From Hevea brasiliensis (lineage: Eukaryota > Streptophyta > Magnoliopsida > Malpighiales > Euphorbiaceae): a stretch of DNA of 64,000 nt. Where the stretch lies: NCBI RefSeq assembly GCF_030052815.1, contig NC_079496.1, positions 8,005,278-8,069,277 of the forward strand. The letters are read 5' to 3'. Positions 10,565 to 22,274 of this stretch are shown in pieces. Both the position numbers and the translations under genes were made by a program. Position 1 is the stretch's first letter; every line of letters starts with the position of its first letter. Below the pieces are notes generated by a model, which searched no databases, was not told where the DNA came from, and saw only the letters and a list, made by a program, of their open reading frames with translations.

Positions 10565-13500
10565 TGTCACACCTTACCCCTCTGTAAGGCATAACATGAT
10601 CCCGTAGAATACCTAATGAACTACCGCACTTCACCTACCGATAACTCATTAAGTACCCTACAAGGGATTTTAAAACAATTTTCTTATTTTTGATAAGTGG
10701 TGAGCATTTTCTAATAAGTATTTAAAACATTTAGTTAAAATTAAAACTAGTTAATATTTTTTGTCCATTTTAGTTATCCGCAAATTTTATAAAAATTTTG
10801 ACAGAGTTTCCTCTGTATTTTGAGAAAACCGTTCTTCGAATACCCGTAAAAAGCACTTCTAAAAATTTTTCTCAACAGCTGCTTCAATTTAATACTCAAT
10901 CTCAATCAATTTCTCAAATTCACAAGTTCAATAATTTCTTCAAAATACTGTCCATCAATATCATTTATTCATATTCCATTCAAGATAAACAATTTATATA
11001 TTCATCATACTAAAATTTACATTTAGGAAGTCCAAACTAAAATTTATTACAACTTTTATACAAACTTTGTACAAGCTGCTCAAGACCCATGTACATGTCC
11101 ATACATTTATGTGCAATATATACATCAAAGAAATATTTACAGTTAGGGTATAAATTATACCCGAAGACTTCAAGCTGATGACTTCACACACCTCATCATC
11201 TGCTCCTCTAATTTCTGTATCTGCGACAGCAATAAAAGCTATCGCTGAGTACTAAGACTCAGTGGTGCACAATATACTAAAATAATCTTTATGCAAAACT
11301 TAAAGCACATTCATTCAAAAATTTGACTAAACATGAAAATTAAATACAATCATGCATTGTAAGATTTTACATGTAAACCAAGTTTATTTCAAAGTATCAA
11401 AACACATTTCATAAAACCCACAGTTAAATCATGCCATTCGAAACAAATAGAATCTCAATAGCCAGAGGCTAAGAGAAATCACATGAATCTCGATAGCCAG
11501 AGGCTAAAGAGAAATCATGTCACAAGGCTAGCTAGCTCAAATATATGGATATCCATTCACATCCTCTTCGGCACACCTCAACACTTCTCGGAGAAGGAAT
11601 CAAAATTCGAAACTAATTACCCCCACAAGTCGTGCTAGTGAGGTGTTCAAACATATGGTCATGATACTGTGGTTTTAAAACTTATCTTAACAATTTGCTA
11701 AACATTGTCATTTCAAATATACACAATAAATTTCACAATTTGAATCAAAACATCATAAGTAAGGTCACAATACTTTCAACAATTCAAAGCAACAATAAAA
11801 TGCATATTTCATTCATTTAATCAATGAATTTTTTTAAAGCATAGTAATATTGTGCACAAACCTCAAACGAGTCGTCCTTTAGCCTCGACTCGGTTCCTCG
11901 GGTTCCTTCCCGATATTCTTTTCAACTGAAACACACAATTTTACAATGTTTCAGTACTAGAACTTAAAATAAATTCAAAATAAACTTAGCTTCACATTTA
12001 CCTAACTCTAACGTGTTAAATTCGACGTTCTCGAAATTTTGTATTTCGGGTTACTATTCACTGCACTATTCAAGTCAAATTATTGACTTTCTAAGGCTTA
12101 ATAGGTATGGGAACTCCAACTTCACCCACATACCACATTTTGGTCACCAAACTTGTTGGTTTTGGTCATTTGTTTAAAGCTTAGGTCATTTTGGCAAAAT
12201 TGCCAATTTTCGGTTTTGGTTTTCCGAAGTTGCACTATTCCATTGGTCGATCTACTGTTGGAATTTGACAAAACTTCCTTCATAGAAAATGTTCCTTATT
12301 GTCTTAAGTGTATTCTCATTTTTGGATCACCTCAATCGGAGTTTTGTAGCTCAAGTTATGGCCAAAATAAGTTTACTGTTCACGTGCACTGTTCATACTG
12401 CAATTTAGGTGCTGGCAGATTTTTGGTCTAACTTTGGTCAATTGTTTGATCAACTTAAGTTCATAATTTGGTCTCACTTCCTTCATATGAAATGTTGTAC
12501 TATGTCTTAGGTTTCCATCGGTTCAAGAATCGCCTAAATCCGAGTTTTCTAGAGAGAGTTATAGCCCTCCAAACATTGCTGCTCAACTAAAAATCTGCAG
12601 AATTTCAGTACAGAAATTTTAACTTTGCTCAATAATTTGAATGAGTTAATGGCCTAATTTGGGTTGGTGTTCTTCATGAAAGTTTTAGGTCTATATCATA
12701 TCTAATTTCTGGTAAAATTTCAGGTCAATTTGCCCTACCTAGCTCGAGTTATGACCAAATGAACAGTTACTGTTCATTTGGTCAGTTTAGTGCAGTGGCA
12801 GCCTGCTATCAACTCACTTTGGTCAATTGTTTCACCAAGTTTTGGTCAGTTTTTGGCAATGGTTCCTTAATGAAAATTGTGCTCTTTTATGTCTATTTTC
12901 ATCTCCAATTGGTGGCATATCCATTAGGCTTGTAAAATTTGAGTTTTGGTCCTTCAAAGTAGGTTTGGTCATGCGCAGCATGACCATTGACCTACGAATT
13001 TAGCTAAATTTTCCACCATTCCCACACAATTCATTTGGTCATTATTGACCATTTTTCAGTCCACAATTGGTCAAAAATATCATTTATGCATTTCTCCAAA
13101 TTTTTGGTTTACAAACCCTAATATTCAAACCCTAACTACACTAAAATGTTGCATTTACTCCCATTTATGCATTTCCAACTTACTACCATTCTCATGCAAG
13201 CTTACTAACACATTTAATTCATTCAAAATACATCAAACTCTCCCACATCCATGGCTGGCTGAAATTCTAGTTTGTCCTTCCCCCATATTTTTATTTCATT
13301 TCCTTAATCCTAAGTTCATTTCAACCATTAATCATGCATTTAAGTGAAGAAATAAGAAGTTTAACATACTAACCTTAACTTTAAATGCCAATTCTTCACT
13401 TTCTCTCTTCCTTTCCTCTTTCTTTCTTGTTCCTAGGTTGAGATTGCAAGGTCTAATGAAGTTTCTAGGGGAGTGATGTTGATTGGATGAAGAAATTCAA

Positions 13501-14273
13501 GCTTAAAGTAAGCTTAAATGAAGAACCATTCATGGAGGATTTTGGGGAAAATGGGGTGGCAAAGAGAGAGGTGAAGAAGAAGAAAACCCTAAATTTTTTT
13601 CCTTTGTTTTCCTTTTACACGTTTTTTTGCTTATGGAAGACCCCTAAATCCAAATTAATTAATTCAATTTATTAATTTAGTTATGACATCATGCATGATG
13701 TCATAACTTTTGACTTTTCCAACCTCTTTCCTTTTCTCTTTTTTTTTTTTAATTTTTTTATTTTTGTATTAGTTCTTTAATTTAATTCTCAATTCCGAAA
13801 TTTTCTTTTCTCCGATTTTATTCGACAGTTAGGTCAGGAGTCAGCTCTCGGGGTCAATTGACCAAATTGCCCCTCGCCGGTTCATCCCGGTTTGCAAATA
13901 ATCCAATATTTCTTCCGGCTCCCTGACCTAATTATTTGACTGACTTAACAGTTCTTTTTCATGATTTTCTCTTTTCCACTGTGTTCATAAGGGTCCTAAG
14001 GACCTCAACGTCACTTTTTACGGTTCGAAATTTGAGTTTAAAATGACTTCGCAGTCGTTTCCGAGGAGGTCACTCATCGCTGTGACTCTCTACTGCTTAA
14101 CCTCTTATGTTCTGTTTTTCTTATTTATAGTTAACTAATTAAACATTACTAATTATTTGTGTTTATGGCTTCTCAAGTTGTCTTAAGTGTGGCTCTAATC
14201 TCTTTATTTGTTCGGACCGACACCGGTCACCGGAACAGTGAAATATACCAGGCTATACAACGGGGGTGTTACA
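10565..14273 (-). mobile_element. Solo LTR (3,709 bp) of the same Gypsy family, nested in the LTR
   Basis: Ends are TGTCACACCTTACCCC (plus strand, 10565) and GGGGGTGTTACA (14273). It is flanked by identical 5-bp duplications TTTCC at 10560-10564 and 14274-14278. There is no internal region, so this is a solo LTR left by recombination between two LTRs. At 12150-12960 there are four degenerate repeats, each with TTCCTTCATxxAAATG, TATGTCTTAGGTTTC and AGCTCAAGTTATGACC. No gene is inside; short open frames are incidental. Confidence 0.93.
13680..13707. repeat. 28-bp perfect palindrome in the solo LTR
   Basis: Two perfect 14-base arms, GTTATGACATCATG and its complement, meet without a spacer. Each arm contains TGACATCA, similar to bZIP/ASF-1-type sites. 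The matching place in the other LTR (about 16240-16262) keeps an imperfect version, GACATCATGATGATGTCAT. It lies in the LTR 5' part (about 570-590 bp from the LTR start), so a regulatory role is possible but unproven. Confidence 0.8.
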
Positions 14274-16842
14274 TTTCCAAAGTCATAATTTTATTCACAA
14301 GATGGCAACACAATTCATAATTAACTTCAAATTTTCATAAATCACACTAAATCAATTTTTCAATGACAAAAGGCTCAAATAAGGTTTATTGTGCACAAAC
14401 CTGACGTGAGTCGCCTCTAGGCCTTGACTCAGTCTCTCTGAGCTTCCAAGTCTTTTTCAGCTGAAACACACAGTTTCACCTGAAACACACAGTTTCACAG
14501 TATTTCAGTACCATAACTTAGCATAAACCCAAAAATAAATTTAACTTCACTTTTATCTAGCTCTAATGTGCTAAACTCGACGTTCTTGAAATTTTTGTGT
14601 TTCGGGTTAATATTCACTACACTATTCAAGTCAAATTGTTGACTTTCTAAGGTTTAATAGGTATGAGAATTCTAACTTCACCCACATAACACATTTTGGT
14701 CACCAAACTTGTTGGTTTTGGTTATTTTCTCAAAACTTAAGTCTTTTAGGCAAAATTGTCAATTTTCAATTTTTGGTGTCTAGGTTGCATTGTTTCATTG
14801 ATCACTATTCTGTTGAAATTTGGCAAAACTTCCTTCATAGAAAATGTTCTCTATTGTCTTAAGTTTATTATCCTTCTTGAATCACTCCAATTGGAGTTTT
14901 GTAGCTCAAGTTATACCCAAATTAGGGTTACTGTTCATGCTGCAGAATTTAGTTCTGCAGATTTATTGATCCAACTTCGTTCAGCAATTTGATCAAGTTA
15001 AGTCCATAATTTGGTCTAATTTTCTTCATATGAAATGTTCTACTATGTCTTAGGTTTCTATCGGTTCAAGAATCACCTAAATCAGAGTTTTCTAGAGAGA
15101 GTTATAGCCATTGAAACTTTACTATTCATATGGTAAATCTGCAGTTCTGCAGGTTCAATGATTCAACTTTGCTCAGTAATTTGATTGGGTTAATGGCATA
15201 ATTTGGATTTGTGTTCTTCAATGAAAGTTTTAGATATATATCTCATCTAACCACTGGTAAAATTTCAGGTCATTTTGACCTGCCTAGCTCAAGTTATGAC
15301 CAAATGAACAAACACTGTTCATTTGGTCAGTTTGTGTAGGGCAACCTGCAATTTTTCAACTTTGGTCAATTTGTTCACTAGGTTTTAGTCACTTTTTGGG
15401 CATACTTCCTAAATGAAAATTGTGTCATTTAGTGCCTATTTTCATTCCCAATTGGTCCCATATCAATTGGACTTGTAAAATTTCATTTTTGATCCTTCAA
15501 AGTTGACTTGGTCATGCTGCAGCAGCATGACCACACTCCCTCCAAATTTGACTTTAATTCCAACACTTCTAACGCACTTAATTAGGTCACAAATGACCAT
15601 TTCTCACTTCACATTAGGTCAAAGACACCATTTACAAGTTTCTCACATTTATTGTCTCTAAACTCTAATGTCCAAAACCCTAATTCATATCATTTGTTAC
15701 ATTTAGCTAATTAAACACCTATAAGCTTCCTTCCTTAACTCAATTATGCTTCCTAACATGTTTAGCTCAAACAAATTCATACTTTATCCAACCAAACCCT
15801 AGCTGGCCAAAATTTTATATAATCCCTCAACAAGTATTTTCTTTTCATTTTAAATGAATTTCTAAGTAATTCAAGCTAAAAACACAACAATTAAATCTCA
15901 AACTTTCAAATTGATGTGCTTACCTCACTTTGTAGATTCTCTAGTTCTTCAATTCTCCAAGTTTTCTCTCCCTTCATGCTCCCAAAGTGTTTATCTAGGT
16001 CTAAGGGTAAGATTTAATGTTGGGATTTAGGAGATTTATGGAAAGAAACCAAAGAGTTCAAGCTTTTGTTCCTTAAAAATGGTGGAAGAAAAAATGAGAA
16101 AGAGAGGAGAGAAAATTGAGGTGGCACTTAGGAAGAAGAAGACCAAAAAAATGATTTTTTTTCATTTTTTTTTGGTTATTTTATGTGTATTAACAAGAAT
16201 TGACTTGGTCAATTTGGGTAGGCAAATTAAAATTGTATTTTGACATCATGATGATGTCATCTAATGAGGTAAGCATGAGTCAAAAAAAATTTTTTAATTT
16301 TCTTTTTTTCTTTTATATTTATTTTTTTCATTAGTTCTTTAATTTAATTCTCGATTCCAAAATTTTCTTTTCTTTGATTTTATTTGACAGTTAGGTCAGG
16401 AGTCAGCTCTTGAGGTTAATTGACCAAATTGCCTCCCGCCGGTTCAACCTGGTTTGTAAATAATTCAGTATTTCTTCCGACTCTCTGACCTAATTATTTG
16501 ACTGACTTAACAATTCTTTTTCGTGATTTTCTCTTTTCCACTGTATTCATAATGGTCCTAAGGACCGCAGCGTCACATTTTACGGTTCGAAATTTGAGTT
16601 TAAAAAGACTTCGCAGTCCTTCCCGAGAAGGTCACCAATCGCTGTGACTCTCGGCTCGTTTAACTTCTTATGTTCTGTTTTTCTTATTCATACTTAACTA
16701 ATTGGCAATTACTAATTATTTGTATTTATAGCTTTTTTAGTTGTCTTAAGTGTGGTTCTAATTCCCTTAATTGTCTGGACCGACACCGGTCACCGGAACA
16801 GTGAAATATACCAGGCTATACAAATAGGGGTGTTACAAAACC

Positions 16843-18960
16843 AAGCATTCTCCTAATGACTCTCTTTACATTCACGCTCACATTTTTAGAATAAAAGATT
16901 CTAGTTTTCTCCTTATTAAGCCTTTACCCTGAACAAGGGCAAAAGTCATCTAAAATCCCTGTGATCACCTCACCTTGCTCCACCATAGCCTCCCCTAATA
17001 AAATTAGATCATCAGCGAAAAAAAGATGAGTCAAATCTGGACCCTTTCTATTAAGCCGAATTGGCTTCCAAACACTTTGTTACACAACCTTATGAATACT
17101 ATGTGCCAACCTCTCTATACACAAGACGAAGAGATATGGCGATAAAGGATCGCCTTGCCTCACTCCTCAAGAAGGAGAGAAAGTGTCCGTTTTACTACCA
17201 TTCCACAATAAATACATTGAACTGCATAACAACATTAATGAACCTCTCCGGAAAGCCCACTTCCACCAAAGTATCATAGAGAAACTCCCACCTGACTCTA
17301 TCATAGGCATTCTCAAGATCAACTTTAATAGCCAGATATCCAACTCTTCCTTTCTTCCCCTTCAAAGAATGAATTATCTCTTGAGCTATTATAACATTAT
17401 CCGTAATATGCCGTCCTAGAATAAAGCTAGATTGTTCCAGACCAATAACCAAAGGAAGAACTTTCCTTAACCGATTAGCTAAAATCTTAGTAATGATTTT
17501 ATAAATAGTAGTACATAAGCTAATCGGACGAAAATGACTGATCATAGTAGGCGCCTCCACCTTAGGAATAAGTGAAATTAAGGTAGCATTCATACGAGCA
17601 TCAAACCTTCCCCTAGCAAAAACACGCTTCACTTCATCACATATGGAACCTCCCACAATCGCCCATTGACTTTGGTAGAACCCTGCATGTAAGCCATCAA
17701 TCCCCGGGGCTTTCCATGGCTTCATCTCGAACAAAGCCTGGTTCACTTCTAAATTCTCCACCTGTCTACTTAAAGAGTCTAACATCTCAATTGGACATTT
17801 CGGAAACATGTCTCTAATAGGGAAAACAGGCGCTACATAACAATCCTCATGATAAAAATCAATATAAAAACTCTTAGCCATATTACAGAGTTCACCTTAA
17901 TCCTCCACCCACACTCCATCCCCATTCTTAAGCATTTCTACTCTATTCCTTCTTCTTCGGCACACTGTTTTCATATGAAAGTATGCAGTGTTTCTATCCC
18001 CCCCTTGAATCCACTCCTTATGAGATTTTTGAAACCATAAAACCTCCTCCTGCCATAAAACCATTTCAAGCTCCTTCTTCACTTTTTGTTCAATCTCCAA
18101 GAGGCTAGCTGTACATCTCCTTTCCATAGCTCTTTGTATCCCTTCCAATCTATTAAGCAACTTCCTTTTACGAACAAAGATGTTACCAAAGATAGTTTTA
18201 TTCCAAACCTAAATCTTATTGGCATAGGACTCAACAATATGCATAAAAGAGTTTGAATTATCTCTCACAAATTTAACAAAACCTTCATGAGAGATCCAGC
18301 CCACTTGAAAATGAAATGGTTTGAACTGTCTCTCACCTACTGCCCCACTATTTAACTGCACTAATAAAGGACAATGATCCGATTGGTATCTAGCTAAATG
18401 TTTAACCATTACTTCAGGAAACTCTTGCCTCCAAACAACATTACACAGTGCCCTATCTAATCGTTCTTGAAGATTACCCCTCTTCCAAGTAAATCTAATC
18501 CCCTTAAAGCCTAAATTTAGAAGACCAAAATTCTCAAACCAATCCTGAAAGACTCTATACACCCCAGCTCTATTTCTAGCACATCCCTTCCTTTCCGACA
18601 TTCGCAAGATAGCATTAAAATCACTAGCAATGAACCAAGGCTCTAACGTGTAAGCTCTTAATCTTTCCAACTCCTGCCATAAACAAGCCCTTTTTGAAGC
18701 AACTGGATGAGCATACACAGCTGTAATCACCATAATTTTCCTATTCATCTCAAAAACACTAAAATGAATATATTGTTTGTGATTCTCTAACACCTCAACG
18801 CTCTAACCATTCTGCCCTAACACCTAAATGCCACCTGAGAATCATTGGGCTTCAACCCTATGAGAGTTCCTAAAACCAAGATTCTTAATAACGACATCTG
18901 TTTTTTCCCTACTTATCCGAGGTTCAACAATCACCATTTACTGAGGGTTTTGTTATTGAA
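16843..18960 (-). pseudogene. LINE ORF2: endonuclease and reverse transcriptase, truncated
   Basis: The minus strand reads in order. First, an AP-endonuclease region (VVIKNLGF, TAVYAHPVASKR, WFIASDFNAILRMSERKG, SDHCPLLVQL; 18960-18210). Next, a linker (KEWIQGGDRNTAYFH; about 18000). Then the reverse transcriptase (KAPGIDGLHAGFYQ, FRPISLCTTIYKIITKILANRL, AIKVDLENAYDRVRWEF, GDPLSPYLFVLCIERLAH, and FADDLILLGEA at about 17000). Several stops and frameshifts break it. It ends at the Gypsy LTR at 16837, which cut off the RNase H/C-terminal part. These motifs are diagnostic of plant L1-type LINEs. Confidence 0.9.
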
Positions 18961-19229
18961 CTAACATCTTGACAGTAATACTAACCCCTTTTCCTCTAAT
19001 TCCTTAGTAATTCCAAAAAATGCAAGACATAAAAACAAAACTAAATAAAGCGAAAACCCAAAAAACCATTATTTGTCTAAATAAGGATCCATACATTCCC
19101 TTCTCTCAGACTCGGTCTCTGAGATTTCCTCACTATCATTATCATAACGTCGAGCCTCATTTTCCATATCAACTGCAGCCTAAACCCCATACCAATCCTG
19201 AAGCATGCCATGAGATAGGCCTGTAGTGA

Positions 19230-20637
19230 TTTACCGAGGAGACTTAGACCTCATACGACCTCTTCCCCTTCTACTGGCAAAACCTCTATTGTTAGGATTG
19301 AAACCACTTTTTGTCATCCCAAAAGGGACCTCTACTTCTGCACAAATTCCTTCCTCCCTCTCATCAAAAGTTATAGAACCTGACCCTACCACTTTAGATG
19401 TGCACAAATCCCCATAAATCTCATGCACTTTGACCACTGTATGTGAACCCACTTTTAACTATGTGACTACGAGCTCAAAATGCATGGAGTTATCCATCGT
19501 CTTCCTTACTTCCAAGAAATCACCAAATTGAGGTTTACTAGGAACTGGCTCAACATTCTCCTTGTTCATACCATCCAGGCCCTATTTTTGCTTCCCTTTC
19601 CCTTTCTTCTGATTTTGCCAATCCTTAGTTTTTCGAACATCATTCCCATCCCTTTTTTGTACAGGCCTTAAAACATGCAACCTACCTGAATCATTCTTCT
19701 CACCCCCCCTACCTTCACTTTCTTGAACTTCAGCCGAGATATCAAAGCGCGAACCTGACTTCCCTACAGCTCCCCCCTCTTTATGAAACCCCCTATTGCC
19801 TCTATGTGAAACCACCATCCACAGCCCATATTCAGAACACCCCTTTTCTCTTTGCCCCTCTTCCCTATGCTCTCCATCTATTTGATCATTGTCCCTGCAC
19901 GATTGCTTGTGAGGACAAATAGCCGTTCGATGCCCATACCTCCCACATTCATAACAAATATCTGGCAAACTCTCATATTCAATCAATTGTTCTTTCCCAT
20001 TAAGCATGAACTTCGAAAGAAGGGGTAACCTCAAATCCACAGAGACTGCTAATCTCACAAACCGGCCTCTTAGCAAATCTTTGGTATTATAGTCAATCTT
20101 CACAACTTTCCCTATTACCTCTCCAATGGCTCTAAGTACTTACTTCTGATATATATGCAAAGGGAGACCTGGTAGCCTAATCCAAACCATTGCCATACCC
20201 ACCTCTGTTTGGGTAATATCAAACTCCGTAGTCCATGGTTTCACCATTAGATAATTCCCAAACACCGTCCAAGGTCCATCTAAAATAGCCTTATGAAAAT
20301 CCAGAACATCATTGAATCTAACAAGGAAAAATTCATTCCCAAGCTCCAGCACCTTCATCCCATTAGGATTCCACAGGGCCTGAATGCAATTACATAAAGC
20401 CTTGTAACCTACCCTTGTACCTAAAACTCTAACTACTACTGCTTTATCCCATTGCTTAGGGAGCAAACTCTCGAGATTCTGGGAAATATTCACCTTCGGC
20501 ACCCTCCCCTCCCTCTTCACAATCACATCCGATTCCCTCAACTCAATTTCTTCAGCATCAGCCACTAGGTCCAAATCCATATTCTCCCTTGACCCAGCTA
20601 CTATTGCATCGCGGAAAGAAAGCCTAGAACCCCTCAC
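19230..20637 (-). pseudogene. LINE ORF1: DUF4283-type RNA-binding protein with CCHC knuckle, broken
   Basis: Minus strand from ATG 20637. A region with LLPKQWDKAVVVRVLGTRVGYKAL, LDGPWTVFGNYLMVKPW and AMVWIRLPGLPLHIY matches the DUF4283 domain of plant LINE ORF1. A stop at about 20139 is followed in the same sense by YNTKDLLRGRFVRLAV and the zinc knuckle CYECGRYGHRTAICPH (about 19950). A basic tail follows (ASRRGRGRMRSKSPR, about 19240). ORF2 follows at once downstream, as in L1-type LINEs. It would act as the nucleic-acid chaperone of the element. Confidence 0.85.
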
Positions 20638-20742
20638 ATCCTCCCCATTAGCCCTATGCTTAACCTTCTTTGTTTGAAGTTAATTGAAAAAGGTTAAGAA
20701 TTTATTTAGCTAAAAAGTTCAAAATAGACTTATTTATTTAAA

Positions 20743-21128
20743 GAGTGTTTGTCTTGATTTACAAGTCAACTTATAAACTCTAAAAATGAGATTACTTCTT
20801 TGTTTAGAGTAATTTTTAAACTTATAAGTTAAATAAAAATAATAATAAGTTGAGAGTGATCAATTTTTCATTTTGGTGTTTATAAATTAGTTTGACAAAG
20901 TATTTTATTATATTGCTTTTATTTAATTTTTAAAATTTTAATACATATCTCATCTAATATTTTTTTTTAGTTATTTTAATAATAAATATACTTATAAGTT
21001 ATTTTTTACCAAATATATTAATTATTTATTAATCATTTATAAATATTTTAAATAAATATGTAGCTACTTGAGCTCAAACTAGCGAGTGCTTATAAGCTAT
21101 TTTGCATAAACTAAAGCCAAACGTTGTC
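20743..21128. mobile_element. MITE-like element, 386 bp, flanked by TTAAA
   Basis: AT-rich and non-coding. It begins GAGTGTTTGTCTTGATTTA and ends AAAGCCAAACGTTGTC, which are imperfect terminal inverted repeats (both contain GTTTG and, further in, CTTATAAGC-like blocks). The sequence TTAAA flanks both ends (20738-20742 and 21129-21133). Boundaries and superfamily are tentative. Confidence 0.5.
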
Positions 21129-22274
21129 TTAAACTTCCCAAAGTGTAGGTGCATATTTGAGCTTATTTTCAAAATTAACAAATAAAATTACAATCAAAAT
21201 CAAACAAATCATATGGTTGACAAAACATGAAAAGCAATGTGAAAACCAAGTTCTCAAAAATCAAACAAGCAACTGCAAGACAATTTGAGAAACAAGTTCT
21301 CATAAATGTATCTAAAGAGAAAGAAAACTATGTGAGGCTATTCCTTGCTATTGGTTTCAGCAGAAAGACATCGACGAGTCATTGTCCAATCTTTGGAGAC
21401 TAACCAGAAAAATGACATCTAGAGGTAGAGAATGCTATGGGGAGTGTCTTAATGGTGATCAAGCGCCATGGAGAGGTACCATTTGTGAGAACTGAAGGAA
21501 GAAATCCACTGGCCTAAGCTTTTTCAATATGCTATGCCATAGGTGGTTTCGGTGAAATAAAGAAAGGCTCCAAGCACTTACTAAAATTTATATTATTATT
21601 AATCCTATTAAATGTGTTTTTCTTTACATAAATAATTAAGTAATTATTTATTACAAGCTACATCCGTAAATATTAACATTAATATTATAATATTATGTGA
21701 AATTTTTATTTTATTACATTCTAATAATTTTCCCAGGCTCTGTAGTGTAAACCAAAAGAAAAAATGAAAAAAAAGGTGACAGAAAAGGAACTGCAATTTA
21801 GCAAATATATGTAGGGTCTGTTTGGCATTACTGTTGAAACTGCTGTTAAGAAAATTACTTTTTTAAATGTACTAATCAGAGAGTGTTAAAAAATAATTAA
21901 AAATTAAATTTGATCATTTTTAGTCATAAGAATACTAAAATAACAAAACAGCATTTTTCAAATTGTTTTTCTCAACAACATCTAAAATGATACTTTTATT
22001 CAAAAAAAAGCAGTTTTACTCTAAAACTCATTGTGAAACAGGACTGTAGATAGTGAAGACAAAGCTGAAATCTGTGCATCTCTTTTATTCAATTCCATTT
22101 TTTTCATTATTAAAGTCCAACGTTCCTATTTTCAAAAACCGTTGGAGCCAAAATTACTTTCAAATTTCATCCTTCACATGAAATGATCTCTCCGAGTCTA
22201 TTTTAGCTTATCTCACCATGAACGAGATGACCCTCTAGCCACACATTCCTCAGTCCAACTTAGAGAATTCTAAG
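21129..22274. other. Intergenic region containing a 232-bp MITE (upstream of the 22.3-kb gene)
   Basis: There is no convincing coding sequence. At 21814-22045 is a MITE (listed separately). The last 200 bases before 22275 should hold the promoter and 5' UTR of the next gene. I could not single out a TATA box with confidence. Confidence 0.5.
21814..22045 (+). mobile_element. Tourist-like MITE, 232 bp, copy 1
   Basis: It starts GGGTCTGTTTGGCATTAC and ends TGTGAAACAGGACT; the ends are imperfect inverted repeats. It is flanked by GTA on both sides. A second copy with exactly the same length lies at 55263-55494 in inverse orientation. The two share AAACTGCTGTT(A/G)AGAAAAT, AGAGAGT(G/A)TTAAAAAATAA and AAATTTGATCA. 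The TTA duplication at the other copy suggests PIF/Harbinger. Confidence 0.75.

Larger units (their letters stand above)
9496..16837 (-). mobile_element. 5' LTR of the Tekay/Del-type Gypsy element, split by a solo LTR
   Basis: On the minus strand the LTR starts TGTAACACCCCTATTTG at 16837 and ends GTGTGACA at 9496. It is interrupted by a solo LTR (10565-14273 plus a 5-bp duplication); without that it is about 3.63 kb. It inserted into LINE sequence; the right flank is AAACC (16838-16842), and the other end of the element is not in the window. The half at 14274-16837 aligns throughout with 11870-14273 of the nested LTR. It includes degenerate repeats of about 120 bp (14700-15500) and a 19-bp direct duplication, CTGAAACACACAGTTTCAC, at about 14460-14500. 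Confidence 0.85.

Noticed and set aside
17195..17419. Plus-strand frames opposite the LINE reverse transcriptase
   Set aside because: The minus-strand translation gives unmistakable reverse transcriptase motifs, so these are shadows.
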